64,000 nt of DNA from positions 1 through 64,000 of the forward strand of contig DRHW01000037.1 of assembly GCA_011053005.1 (NCBI GenBank). The letters are read 5' to 3'. Shown one piece after another: positions 26,742-35,877 of the stretch. Both the position numbers and the translations under genes were made by a program. How positions within the stretch are numbered: the stretch's first letter is position 1; each line of letters starts with the position of its first letter. This DNA comes from Methylophaga sp. Its GTDB lineage: Bacteria > Pseudomonadota > Gammaproteobacteria > Nitrosococcales > Methylophagaceae. A model generated the notes under the pieces. The model was not told the origin of the DNA. It searched no databases and was given only the letters and a program-made list of their open reading frames with translations.

Positions 26742-27937
26742 ACTCGCATTATGATGTCATCATAGTGGGTGGAGGCATGGTTGGTGCAACACTTGCCGTG
26801 GCGTTGACTCAACAATCAAACATCAAGGTCGCTTTAATCGAAGCACATCAAATCACACCAATTGCAGAAACTGATGAACCAGAATTACGCGTCAGCGCTT
26901 TAACACGTGCTAGCGAAACATTACTGAAAAATCTAAATATCTGGCCGCTATTAATCCCTAGTAGAATCAGTCCTTTTACTGATATGACCGTGTGGGAAAC
27001 TGCGAGCAGTACTTTACATTTTGATAGCGCTGAAATTGGCGAGCCTTTATTGGGCCACATTATTGAAAATCGCCATTTGCAACAAGCCTGTCTTGCTCGA
27101 TGCAATCAAATAACAAATATTGATGTTATTTGCCCAGCAAAACCGATCTCTCGAACTGATAAGACACTAGTTTTAGAAGATGGCACCATCTTAACCGCCG
27201 ATTTAATTATCGCTGCGGATGGTGCTCAATCGCGTTTACGTGAATGGTCAGGCATTACAACTAAAGGCTGGGATTATCAACAATCGGCAGTGGTATGCAC
27301 AGTCACGACTGAGCATCCCCATCAAAAAATGGCTAGACAACGTTTTCTTGCTGACGGGCCTTTAGCTTTTTTGCCCTTAGCAGATCCTCATCAATGTTCG
27401 ATTGTGTGGTCAAATTCGACCGAAGAAGCTGAGTTAATCGGGCAGCTTGATGATGAGCACTTTAAACAGATATTAGGCAAAGCGTTTGATTTCACTTTAG
27501 GAGAGATTATTACGGTCAGTCATAGAGCGAGTTTTCCACTCAAGCTTAGCCATGCAAACCATTATGTTGAAGCAGGTTTTGCACTTGTTGGCGATGCAGC
27601 GCACACCATTCATCCACTTGCAGGACAGGGTGTCAATATTGGTTTATTAGATGCAGCAACATTAGCTGAAATTGTATTAGATGCAAATAATAAAGGACGA
27701 GATATTGGCAGTTTGCATACTCTGAATAAATATCAGCGTCGTCGTAAAGCTGATAATCTAATCATGCAATTGACAATGGATGCGTTCAAGCGTGTATTTG
27801 GTAGCGAATTGGCACCCATTCGCTGGGCGAGACGATTTGGCTTACATACGGTTAACAAACATGGCTTATTAAAAACACTGTTTATGCGTCAAGCCGCTGG
27901 TCATCGTTTTGCTAATCCAATACTCACTAAACGTTAG
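26738..27937 (+). CDS. ubiI: 2-octaprenylphenol hydroxylase UbiI
   Basis: A second FAD hydroxylase of the UbiH/F/I family, expected to hydroxylate C5 of the ubiquinone ring. GGGMVGATLAVAL and GDAAHTIHPLAGQGVNIGLLD mark the FAD site. Length of 399 residues is normal. In E. coli the gene after ubiH is ubiI (visC), which supports this name; specificity cannot be read from sequence alone. Confidence 0.88.
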   Translation: MNSHYDVIIVGGGMVGATLAVALTQQSNIKVALIEAHQITPIAETDEPELRVSALTRASETLLKNLNIWPLLIPSRISPFTDMTVWETASSTLHFDSAEIGEPLLGHIIENRHLQQACLARCNQITNIDVICPAKPISRTDKTLVLEDGTILTADLIIAADGAQSRLREWSGITTKGWDYQQSAVVCTVTTEHPHQKMARQRFLADGPLAFLPLADPHQCSIVWSNSTEEAELIGQLDDEHFKQILGKAFDFTLGEIITVSHRASFPLKLSHANHYVEAGFALVGDAAHTIHPLAGQGVNIGLLDAATLAEIVLDANNKGRDIGSLHTLNKYQRRRKADNLIMQLTMDAFKRVFGSELAPIRWARRFGLHTVNKHGLLKTLFMRQAAGHRFANPILTKR

Positions 27938-27958
27938 CTAATTCAATGAGCTACTTGC

Positions 27959-28174
27959 TTATTGATTGACTTGTTGCTCAATTGTTTTTTGTCGTTGAAT
28001 CGCTGCATCATTCAATAACTGCTCAACATTTTTTGCCTTGTCGATCATATCAGTTTGTTGTTTCCAGACATGCTCCTTGTCAACTTTTTTAAGTGTATCT
28101 GAGTCATCACAAGCAGAAATAATCAGCATTAGTACCATCATGCACAAAATTTTTGTCACACTATTCTCGCTCAT
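27959..28174 (-). CDS. Small lipoprotein of unknown function
   Basis: A 71-residue protein with a lipoprotein signal (lipobox IISAC, Cys22). A charged helical mature part is rich in Lys, Asp and Gln and ends in a Gln-rich tail. It is not recognised as a known family. It lies 15 bp after the globin-coupled diguanylate cyclase on the same strand and may belong to the same transcript. It converges with ubiI. Confidence 0.6.
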   Translation of the reverse strand: MSENSVTKILCMMVLMLIISACDDSDTLKKVDKEHVWKQQTDMIDKAKNVEQLLNDAAIQRQKTIEQQVNQ

Positions 28175-28189
28175 AAGTTTAACAAAAGT

Positions 28190-29266
28190 TCAAAACCGTA
28201 TCTGAAAGCCCTGTTCTTTTTTAGCTTCATACATTTTTCTATCAGCTCGCTTAATTAACTCATCGCTAGTAATAAATGCTTTAGGGCCTGTTTCAGCAAT
28301 ACCGATACTTAAGGTGATATTGCCACCATATCTAGCATTGAAGTCATCAATAATATTTTGGGCTAGAAGCTTGCCATTTTTGATATTACAATCTGGTAAA
28401 ATAACGCAGAATTCATCCCCGCCATAACGACAAGCAAGATCAGTTTCACGCGTACAATTAATTAGACTAAGACCGAGGTTTTTAAGCACTTCATCACCTT
28501 CCTGATGACCCTTGGTATCATTAATATTTTTAAAATCATCAACATCCAAATATAGAATACAAATCGCAGTTTGACCTCTATGCGCATTTAACATCGCCAT
28601 TCTTATCAACTCTTGCATGGCACGTTGATTATAAATATTGGTTAAGGGATCTATTCTGGCTTGTTCTTCAAGCTGCTTAGTGCGCTCAGCCACAGTCTCT
28701 TCAAGGCTTTTTGCATAAATTTCAATTTTATTTTTAGCCGTTTGGATTTCATTAACCAAGCTATCAATATAAGTATCAAACACCAAGGTGGTGTCAAAAT
28801 AAAATAATTTATCTAGCGCTACTAAGCTATCAGATAATATTTCTTGATTTTCGATTTCAGCCGTCAACGTAGCGATAATGATTTGTTTAAGTGTACTTAC
28901 TGCTGATAAATAAAGTTTGGGTTCGACACCGATACGTTTATGGACCATACCAATGCGTAAGCGGTTATTAACATAGGCTACATCATAAAAACCACCAAAC
29001 AAATCCAATATATAGGTATGTTGCGCAGCCCGTAAACGTCTTAACGTATCAGCATCTCCAATCAATAAAGCTATTTCCTCAATGGCAGTTTGCTTTTCAT
29101 AAAACAAATCAACCATTGCCTGAATATGCTTTTCTATTATCGGCTTATGACTTGCTAGCAGTGCTAATGCCTTTGCATCTAGATTAAGTAAGTGCATCCT
29201 ACCCTTGATTTCAAACTCTGAAATCTGCATTTGTTCCAGCAATGTTCTTTCAATTCTATTAATCAA
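28190..29266 (-). CDS. Globin-coupled diguanylate cyclase
   Basis: An N-terminal globin sensor domain is followed by a short coiled linker and a GGDEF domain that makes cyclic-di-GMP. The sensor (about residues 15-165) contains GMVHKRIGVEPKLYL with the likely haem proximal His109, as in HemAT and DosC-like oxygen sensors. GGDEF is intact (GGDEF at about 282), with an inhibitory RxxD site (RETD) five residues before it. The open frame begins with a TTG at 29296. TTG at 29266 is preferred because AAGGAGG precedes it by 8 bases; neither start is ATG. Oxygen or another gas is the likely input. Confidence 0.88.
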   Translation of the reverse strand: MINRIERTLLEQMQISEFEIKGRMHLLNLDAKALALLASHKPIIEKHIQAMVDLFYEKQTAIEEIALLIGDADTLRRLRAAQHTYILDLFGGFYDVAYVNNRLRIGMVHKRIGVEPKLYLSAVSTLKQIIIATLTAEIENQEILSDSLVALDKLFYFDTTLVFDTYIDSLVNEIQTAKNKIEIYAKSLEETVAERTKQLEEQARIDPLTNIYNQRAMQELIRMAMLNAHRGQTAICILYLDVDDFKNINDTKGHQEGDEVLKNLGLSLINCTRETDLACRYGGDEFCVILPDCNIKNGKLLAQNIIDDFNARYGGNITLSIGIAETGPKAFITSDELIKRADRKMYEAKKEQGFQIRF

Positions 29267-29302
29267 TGACTCACCCTCCTTCTCCTTGTCACCCAATTAA
29301 TT

Positions 29303-30016
29303 CTAGATGGGTAAAAAAACCATTGAAGCGGCTGTAACGACAAAGTTTTTAAGTAATCGCCCTGACTTATTCGCCATTATCAGCGCTAAATTATCTTGTG
29401 TGGCAATCAACTGACCGATCAGCCGTTGGTAACTTAAATTACGATGCTCCCCTTGCACACTATCACTCAGTAATAGTAATTGACCGTGAACATTTCGATT
29501 TTCAGCCAACATCCAGGCTGCAATCTCGATATTTCTAGCACTGTTATACAGTTTTTGTCCATCAATACTGGTTAAATAAAAAAACTCGGTATGGTCTTCG
29601 TAAGAAGCCATGATCATCTTTCTTAAACCGACAATCAACGGTAAAACACGATCACTACCTTGATAACTTTCATCTAATGCAATGCGTACAATATCTGTCG
29701 CTTTGATTGGTTCCCACTGAGGGTAATAATTATTTGAACGTGAAAAAGTGAGATTGACACTTTCTTCTATTGTTCTCAGCTTAGCATCATGTCGACCTTG
29801 AGGATTACGGTGGTATAACTTCACCATCAATGCTTTCAAGTTTTTCATTGCTGCACGTTGATGAACTTCAATTACCTCATCCATATCGCTTTTACCCCAG
29901 CGAGCGATACTAGAATCATCGATATTTGCATAAACACCGTTCTGATTGGCTAACATATCCGTGCACGCTGACAGATTTGAACACAGTGCAATAACAATAA
30001 AATTAAACAGTTTCAT
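29303..30016 (-). CDS. Predicted lipoprotein of unknown function
   Basis: A 237-residue protein with a lipoprotein signal (NLSAC, Cys18). The mature part is mixed helical, contains RNPQGRHDAKLRTIEESV, and ends in a hydrophobic stretch (about 215-237) that could be a membrane span. I do not recognise the family. It overlaps the upstream 125-residue gene by 14 bp and precedes the globin-coupled cyclase. A sensory or envelope role linked to that cyclase is inference only. Confidence 0.7.
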   Translation of the reverse strand: MKLFNFIVIALCSNLSACTDMLANQNGVYANIDDSSIARWGKSDMDEVIEVHQRAAMKNLKALMVKLYHRNPQGRHDAKLRTIEESVNLTFSRSNNYYPQWEPIKATDIVRIALDESYQGSDRVLPLIVGLRKMIMASYEDHTEFFYLTSIDGQKLYNSARNIEIAAWMLAENRNVHGQLLLLSDSVQGEHRNLSYQRLIGQLIATQDNLALIMANKSGRLLKNFVVTAASMVFLPI

Positions 30017-30377
30017 CTAATAAATTTTGTTTGATTTGAAGGTCAGTGGCGGCTACTTGTAAATATTGCTGAACACCCTTTGGTAACTGAACTAGGTTGG
30101 TTTGAGATGGCGTTTGTTTATCAGTGTTGATTAAAGATGAAGACGATTCATTGATAGAAAAGAATCGTATGAACTGAGCTTGCTGTTGCTCATTAACCCT
30201 AATCGCTGCATCGCTCGTTCTAAACGCTGCAATTTTGGTAGAAGAATCAGCAGTGGAAATACCGTCAAATTCGACATTGGCTTTAACATCTATCGTGACC
30301 GGTTTGCGAGCATTATCCTGAGGTTCTAATAACTTCTGAGGAAATACACTCGCAAACTGGCCACTATTAATCTGCAT
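30003..30377 (-). CDS. Hypothetical protein
   Basis: About 125 residues, low in cysteine and rich in Ser, Thr, Asn and Gln, without signal peptide or membrane span. No family recognised. ATG at 30377 is used; the frame opens upstream to a TTG at 30392 without a ribosome binding site. It starts 15 bp after rhlB and overlaps the next lipoprotein gene by 14 bp, which suggests coupled translation of the two. Confidence 0.55.
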   Translation of the reverse strand: MQINSGQFASVFPQKLLEPQDNARKPVTIDVKANVEFDGISTADSSTKIAAFRTSDAAIRVNEQQQAQFIRFFSINESSSSLINTDKQTPSQTNLVQLPKGVQQYLQVAATDLQIKQNLLDETV

Positions 30378-30392
30378 TAATGATGTATCCAA

Positions 30393-31676
30393 TTAGCCAT
30401 TGTTGGCAGATTTACGTTTAGGTGAGTGGAAACGTTTCGTATTATCACCTTGTTTTTTACGTGGCGGCGGCGATGCTCTTTTTTCTGGTTTTATGGCTGG
30501 CTGAGGTTCCTCTAATATTTCATCTGATGCCATCGAAACGGGCAGTTTATGTTTTATATAAGCTTCTATATCAGGCAAAGAAAATACATACTCTTCGCAC
30601 GCAAAGGTAATGGCAATACCGCTGGCTCCTGCGCGGGCTGTACGACCAATTCGATGCACATAATCTTCTACATCTTGAGGTAAATCATAGTTAAACACAT
30701 GACTCACTTCAGGAATATGCAACCCACGCGCCGCCACATCAGTAGCGACTAAAAAGGGAAACTCGCCATTTTGGAAGTGCTTGAGGAGACTTTCACGTTT
30801 TTTCTGTGGCACATCACCTGATAATAAAGCAGCCTTATAACCGTTACCTTCTAAATAGCCCCACACAGTATCGGCTGCACGTTTTGTATTAACAAAAACG
30901 ATGCCCCGAGGCGGTGCTAAGCGTTTAATAATCGCTAATAATAAGGGAATTTTTTCTTCATTCGCGGGGTAATACACTGTTTCTTCTATTCGATTACTTT
31001 CCACTCTAGCCGCTGTTATTTCAACCTTTTCAGGATTGTTCATATGTTCATAAGCAAGCTCAGTCACCTTGTAACTCAAGGTCGCAGAGAACAACATGCC
31101 TAAACGCTCTGAAGGTGCGGGTACTCTTCGTAAAAAATAACGTACGTCTTTAATAAAACCTAAATCAAACATCCGATCCGCTTCATCTAACACTACCGCC
31201 TGAATAGATTTCAGGTTAAAAACATGTTGTTTGTGATAATCCAGCAATCGTCCTGGTGTGCCAATTAAAATATCCACGCCGTCAGTAATCGCTGTTTTTT
31301 GCTTGTCATAATCTTTGCCGCCATATGCCACTACAATGCGCAAATTGGCTTCTTTGTTCAACAATATGGCATCTTTTGCAATTTGATTTGCCAGCTCCCG
31401 GGTAGGTGCTAGAATAAAGGCGCGAGGTTGTTTACCATCCCAATTTTTAGGGGGCTCTTGTGTCAACAGGCGCTGAAAGGTCGCCAACAAAAAAGCAATG
31501 GTTTTGCCCGTTCCTGTTTGCGCCTGTCCAGCGACATCTTGTCCAGCTAACAGCAAAGGTAAAGATTGTGCTTGAATCGGCGTGCAAAACTCGAATCCCG
31601 CGCTACGTAAGCCACCTTGAAGTGTTTCATGTAAAGCGAAGGACGAAAAAGCCTGTTTTGTTAGATGTGCACTCAT
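30393..31676 (-). CDS. rhlB: DEAD-box RNA helicase RhlB
   Basis: ATP-dependent RNA helicase, the RNA degradosome helicase in E. coli. Helicase motifs are AQTGTGKT (I), PTRELANQIA (Ia), DEADRMFD (II), SAT (III) and HRIGRTARAG (VI). A basic, proline-rich tail covers about 390-427. The frame runs 14 codons further upstream, but ATG at 31676 gives the family N-terminus (MSAHLTKQAFSSF). Divergent from trxA as in E. coli. Confidence 0.92.
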   Translation of the reverse strand: MSAHLTKQAFSSFALHETLQGGLRSAGFEFCTPIQAQSLPLLLAGQDVAGQAQTGTGKTIAFLLATFQRLLTQEPPKNWDGKQPRAFILAPTRELANQIAKDAILLNKEANLRIVVAYGGKDYDKQKTAITDGVDILIGTPGRLLDYHKQHVFNLKSIQAVVLDEADRMFDLGFIKDVRYFLRRVPAPSERLGMLFSATLSYKVTELAYEHMNNPEKVEITAARVESNRIEETVYYPANEEKIPLLLAIIKRLAPPRGIVFVNTKRAADTVWGYLEGNGYKAALLSGDVPQKKRESLLKHFQNGEFPFLVATDVAARGLHIPEVSHVFNYDLPQDVEDYVHRIGRTARAGASGIAITFACEEYVFSLPDIEAYIKHKLPVSMASDEILEEPQPAIKPEKRASPPPRKKQGDNTKRFHSPKRKSANNG

Positions 31677-31722
31677 ATAAATACTTGCATTACCTTTGAT
31701 GATAGGAAAAAATGTCATTCAA

Positions 31723-31751
31723 TATTGGAATGTGAGTATAGCCTTCCAATA
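31723..31751. promoter_or_regulatory. Inverted repeat in the rhlB-trxA divergent region
   Basis: TATTGGAA (31723-31730) and TTCCAATA (31744-31751) form a perfect 8-bp dyad with a 13-base gap. It sits just upstream of a -10-like TATATA (31755-31760) for trxA, where a regulator could act on either gene. No known binding consensus is recognised. Confidence 0.35.
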
Positions 31752-31776
31752 CTTTATATACCACTGGAGATAGAAC

Positions 31777-32103
31777 ATGAGCGAAAACGTCACCCAAGTG
31801 ACTGATGGCGATTTTGAAAGCCAAGTACTGCAATCTGACTTACCTGTATTAGTCGATTACTGGGCTGAATGGTGTGGCCCATGCAAAATGATTGCCCCTA
31901 TTCTGGAAGAAATTGCTGTTGAATACGCTGGTAAATTAAAAGTGTGCAAACTCAACATTGATGAAAATGCAGAAACGCCTCCTCGTTACGGCATCCGCGG
32001 TATTCCTACCCTTATGTTATTCAAAGATGGTGAAGTTGAAGCGACTAAAGTGGGCGCATTAACTAAATCACAACTTGCTGCATTTTTAGATAGCAATATC
32101 TAA
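31777..32103 (+). CDS. trxA: Thioredoxin 1
   Basis: Cytoplasmic disulfide reductase. The active site WCGPC is at residues 32-36 and the cis-proline loop [11 protein letters not shown] is present. Length of 108 residues is normal. The ribosome binding site GGAGA precedes the ATG. In E. coli trxA is followed by rho; here a terminator and then uvrD follow. Confidence 0.97.
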   Translation: MSENVTQVTDGDFESQVLQSDLPVLVDYWAEWCGPCKMIAPILEEIAVEYAGKLKVCKLNIDENAETPPRYGIRGIPTLMLFKDGEVEATKVGALTKSQLAAFLDSNI

Positions 32104-32153
32104 ACCTAAGTAATCCCTAATTAAATTAGGGATGCTTAAAATGCTAAATCATT

Positions 32154-32191
32154 AAAACACTGGTCATGGTCATCATGTCCGGTGTTTTTCT
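32154..32191 (+). terminator. Terminator of trxA
   Basis: Hairpin AAAACACTGG/CCGGTGTTTT (32154-32163 with 32179-32188, one G-U pair), followed by a T-rich run. An earlier AT-rich dyad at 32112-32133 may add to it. Confidence 0.8.
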
Positions 32192-32321
32192 GTTTTATAC
32201 CTAACCTAAAACTCGCGACAAATAATGCTACAAACACGCTTACTCTTGGCTAGCTAAATAGTGATTAACACCAAGAAGGTGAGTATTGTTGATAACGAGC
32301 CTAACGTAGTAAAAAATCTTA

Positions 32322-34490
32322 ATGGATGTTTCTGAATTACTTGACGGCCTGAACAAACCCCAACGTGAAGCGGTCGCCGCACCGCTCGGTCATGCTCGAA
32401 TATTAGCTGGTGCAGGCAGTGGTAAAACTCGTGTACTCGTTCATCGCATCGCTTGGTTGATTCAAGCTGAAGGCTTATCACCCGCTAATATTCTCGCCGT
32501 TACCTTCACCAATAAAGCCGCGAAAGAAATGCGCGGCAAAATTGAAGATAGCCTGGGTTTTCCTATCGGCGGTATGTGGGTCGGTACATTTCATGGTTTA
32601 GCCCATCGTTTATTACGCGCTCACTGGCAAGAAGCAGATTTACCACAAAGCTTTCAGATCCTCGATAGTGATGATCAACTTCGTATGTTGAAACGTATTA
32701 TCCGTGCAATGGAACTTGATGAAACATTATGGCCGCCTAAACAAGCACAATGGTTTATCAATGGCCAAAAAGATGAAGGTTTACGCTCGCAGCATGTCCA
32801 AGTTGGCAATGATCCTTATTCTCAAAAAATGTCGGCGATTTATCAGGCTTATGAACAAGCTTGCCAACGTGCTGGCGTGATTGATTTTGGTGAAATATTA
32901 CTGCGAAGCCATGAGTTATGGTTAAAACGTCCCGATATTCTGGCTAATTATCAGCAACGCTTTCAACAAATTTTAGTCGACGAATTTCAAGATACCAATG
33001 CTATTCAATATGCATGGTTACGTCTACTCGCCGGCAATACTGGTCATTTGTTTATTGTGGGAGATGATGATCAATCTATTTACGGTTGGCGTGGTGCAAA
33101 AATTGAAAATATTCAAAAATTTCACAAAGATTATGCCGATGCCAGTTCAATTCGACTGGAGCAAAATTATCGTTCTACAGGCAATATTTTAGCCGCAGCG
33201 AATGCTGTCATCGCCAATAATAGTGAGCGTTTAGGCAAAGAATTATGGACTGAAGATGCTGATGGCGATCTCATTCAACTTTATAACGCTTATAACGAAC
33301 GTGACGAAGCAAGCTACTTAGTTCAACAAGTTAAAACATGGGTCGAACAAGGCGGTAAACGCGCTGAAAATGCCGTGTTATATCGCTCTAATGCCCAGTC
33401 GCGCATTATTGAAGAAGCGTTAATGCAAGCTAATATGCCCTATCGCGTTTATGGCGGTTTACGTTTCTTTGATCGTGCTGAAATTAAAGACGTCTTATCT
33501 TATTTACGTTTAGTCGCAAATCGTAATGATGATGCGGCTTTTGAACGCGTAGTAAATACACCGACACGCGGTATCGGTGCAGCGACACTGACTCAATTAC
33601 GCCAACATGCTCGTGAAAATAACCAAACCATGTGGCAAGCTGCTGTCGACTTAATCAATGCTAAATTTTTTGCCGCCCGTGCAGGTAATGCCCTACTTGG
33701 CTTTTTAACATTGATTGATTCGTTGACGCCTGAAGATCCTGACATGCCGTTACATGAGCTCACTTCTTTAGTCATAGAAGAAGGTGGCTTGAGACTGCAT
33801 CACGAAAAAGATACCTCTGAAAAAGGCCAAGGTCGAATTGAAAACTTAGATGAGTTAATCAATGCTACCCGCACTTTCGAACCTTCAGATGAAACGGTAG
33901 ACATGCCATTGCTTGATGCGTTTTTATCACACGCAGCATTAGAAGCAGGTGAAAATCAAGCCGATCAATGGGAAGATTGTGTGCAATTGATGACTTTGCA
34001 TTCGGCGAAAGGTTTAGAGTTTCCAGTAGTCTTTATGGTCGGCATGGAAGAAGGTTTATTCCCCAGTCAAAAAACCAGTGATGATCCAAGCAGACTCGCC
34101 GAAGAACGCAGACTTTGTTATGTCGGCATGACACGCGCAAGAGAAAAATTATATTTATTAAACACCGAATCGCGCTTTTTGTATGGTCAAACGATGATGC
34201 CAACGCCATCGCGCTTTTTAAAAGAAATTCCTGTTGAACGCATTGAAGAAGTACGTGCTCGAAAAACAATGATCAGTAGCGGCAGTTCAAGTTTTGCCGC
34301 ACCGAAACACACTGCAAAAACAAATGAAACGGGGCTTAATCCAGGGCAAGCCGTGCATCATCAAAAATTTGGCCCCGGCATTGTGATAGATACTGAAGGT
34401 TCTGGTAAAAGTGCCCGCGTTCAAGTGAACTTCAAACATGCGGGCAGTAAGTGGCTTGTGCTCGCTTATGCTAATTTAGAAATAGTCTAA
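32322..34490 (+). CDS. uvrD: DNA helicase II
   Basis: SF1A 3'-5' helicase for nucleotide excision and mismatch repair. It has motif I AGAGSGKT (29-36), motif II VDEFQDTN, QNYRSTGNIL, and LMTLHSAKGLEFPVVFM. The C-terminal domain after about residue 650 contains GQAVHHQKFGPG, a Tudor-like element found in UvrD and not in Rep. Length of 722 residues is normal. A second SF1 helicase, rep, lies at 58461. Confidence 0.95.
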   Translation: MDVSELLDGLNKPQREAVAAPLGHARILAGAGSGKTRVLVHRIAWLIQAEGLSPANILAVTFTNKAAKEMRGKIEDSLGFPIGGMWVGTFHGLAHRLLRAHWQEADLPQSFQILDSDDQLRMLKRIIRAMELDETLWPPKQAQWFINGQKDEGLRSQHVQVGNDPYSQKMSAIYQAYEQACQRAGVIDFGEILLRSHELWLKRPDILANYQQRFQQILVDEFQDTNAIQYAWLRLLAGNTGHLFIVGDDDQSIYGWRGAKIENIQKFHKDYADASSIRLEQNYRSTGNILAAANAVIANNSERLGKELWTEDADGDLIQLYNAYNERDEASYLVQQVKTWVEQGGKRAENAVLYRSNAQSRIIEEALMQANMPYRVYGGLRFFDRAEIKDVLSYLRLVANRNDDAAFERVVNTPTRGIGAATLTQLRQHARENNQTMWQAAVDLINAKFFAARAGNALLGFLTLIDSLTPEDPDMPLHELTSLVIEEGGLRLHHEKDTSEKGQGRIENLDELINATRTFEPSDETVDMPLLDAFLSHAALEAGENQADQWEDCVQLMTLHSAKGLEFPVVFMVGMEEGLFPSQKTSDDPSRLAEERRLCYVGMTRAREKLYLLNTESRFLYGQTMMPTPSRFLKEIPVERIEEVRARKTMISSGSSSFAAPKHTAKTNETGLNPGQAVHHQKFGPGIVIDTEGSGKSARVQVNFKHAGSKWLVLAYANLEIV

Positions 34491-34504
34491 CTCAAGGCAA
34501 TATC

Positions 34505-35608
34505 ATGATTTACCATTCACTCATTCGTTCGTTATTTTTTGGCACTTTGGCACTAATTTTGACGGCTTGCGGCCCAGAAGATAGTACGAATAATACTGCT
34601 GCAGCCGTTGATAATAACAAAATTTATAATTGGAAAATGGTCACAGCCTGGCCGCCCGGCTTTCCCGTGTTACAAGAAGGTGCTGAGCGTTTTGCCAAAA
34701 ATATTCATGCTATGTCTAATGGCCGACTCAATATTAAAGTGTATGCAGGCGGCGAATTAATCCCTGCTTTACAAACCTTTGATGCAGTATCACAAGGTAC
34801 CGTTGAAATGGGTCATGGCAGCGCTTATTACTGGGCGGGTAAAGTACCCGAGGCACAGTTTTTCTCAACCGTGCCTTTCGGTATGACGGCACGCGGCATG
34901 AATGCCTGGCTTTATCATGGTGGGGGGTTAGAAATATGGCGTGAAGTGTACAAACCCTTTCATGTTATTCCCTTCCCTATCGGCAATACTGGTGTACAAA
35001 TGGGTGGGTGGTTTAATAAAGAAATTAATTCTTTGGCCGATATTAAAGGTTTGAAGATGCGTATTCCGGGTCTTGGCGGTAAAGTATTTGCTAAAGCAGG
35101 TGGTAATCCGGTGTTATTAGCGGGTAGTGAAGTTTATACAGCATTAGAGCGTAATACGATTGATGCAACCGAGTGGGTGGGACCGTTTCATGATCAGCGT
35201 TTAGGTTTATATCGTGCGGCTAAACATTATTATTATCCAGGCTGGCATGAGCCGGGAAGCGTGCTAGAACTCACGGTTAATGAACGAGCATGGAATTCAT
35301 TACCTGCTGACTTACAAGCGATTATTAAAAATGCTGCGATGGCGGAAAATGTACAAATGTTTTCTGAAATCGAAGAAAAAAATCTTTCCGCATTACAAGA
35401 ACTAAAAGATCGTCCCGGTATTGAACTGCATCGTTTTCCAGATGATGTACTTGCAAAGCTGAAAATGTTAACTGATGAAGCTCTTGCAGAAGAAGCTGCT
35501 AATGATCCAAAGTTCAAACACGTATATGATGCTTATCAAGCATTTCGAAAAAATGATGATGCATGGTCTGACGTATCTGAAAAAGCCTATTTAGCTATCG
35601 GAAAATAA
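34505..35608 (+). CDS. TRAP transporter substrate-binding lipoprotein (DctP family)
   Basis: Extracytoplasmic solute receptor of a TRAP transporter. The signal ends in a lipobox (LTAC, Cys22), so it is probably membrane-anchored instead of freely periplasmic. GLKMRIPG contains Arg186, the conserved Arg that clamps substrate carboxylates in this family. The sequence resembles receptors for 2-oxo acids or other monocarboxylates, but the substrate cannot be read. No dctQ/dctM membrane genes are nearby. It starts 14 bp after uvrD and is followed by a small gene at 2 bp. Confidence 0.88.
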   Translation: MIYHSLIRSLFFGTLALILTACGPEDSTNNTAAAVDNNKIYNWKMVTAWPPGFPVLQEGAERFAKNIHAMSNGRLNIKVYAGGELIPALQTFDAVSQGTVEMGHGSAYYWAGKVPEAQFFSTVPFGMTARGMNAWLYHGGGLEIWREVYKPFHVIPFPIGNTGVQMGGWFNKEINSLADIKGLKMRIPGLGGKVFAKAGGNPVLLAGSEVYTALERNTIDATEWVGPFHDQRLGLYRAAKHYYYPGWHEPGSVLELTVNERAWNSLPADLQAIIKNAAMAENVQMFSEIEEKNLSALQELKDRPGIELHRFPDDVLAKLKMLTDEALAEEAANDPKFKHVYDAYQAFRKNDDAWSDVSEKAYLAIGK

Positions 35609-35610
35609 TT

Positions 35611-35862
35611 ATGATCTACCTTATTTTTACCCCAGAAGGCTTTGCTGAAGCACAAGCTGATATTTTAGAAGACAAAGCAGCGTTGTGGATTAATAACAAT
35701 CTACTGTCACCAGAACAATTAGCGTCATTAAGTGCTCATGATATTAATGTTTCATTTTTACCTAATCTGATTGATGCTCGCGATGAAAAAGCCATTATTG
35801 CTGCACTAGAGTATGTGGAGACACAGTCACCTAAAGAAGAAATTCTGGTCGAGTATCCATAA
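35611..35862 (+). CDS. Hypothetical protein next to TRAP receptor
   Basis: An 83-residue acidic protein without signal or membrane span, starting 2 bp after the TRAP receptor stop and so probably co-translated. It has a small alpha/beta pattern (MIYLIFTPEGF, VSFLPNLIDARDEKAI, EEILVEYP). I do not recognise the family. The tight spacing suggests a link with the TRAP receptor or the following cyclic-di-GMP protein. Confidence 0.65.
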   Translation: MIYLIFTPEGFAEAQADILEDKAALWINNNLLSPEQLASLSAHDINVSFLPNLIDARDEKAIIAALEYVETQSPKEEILVEYP

Positions 35863-35877
35863 CTAACGGCCCCCCAA

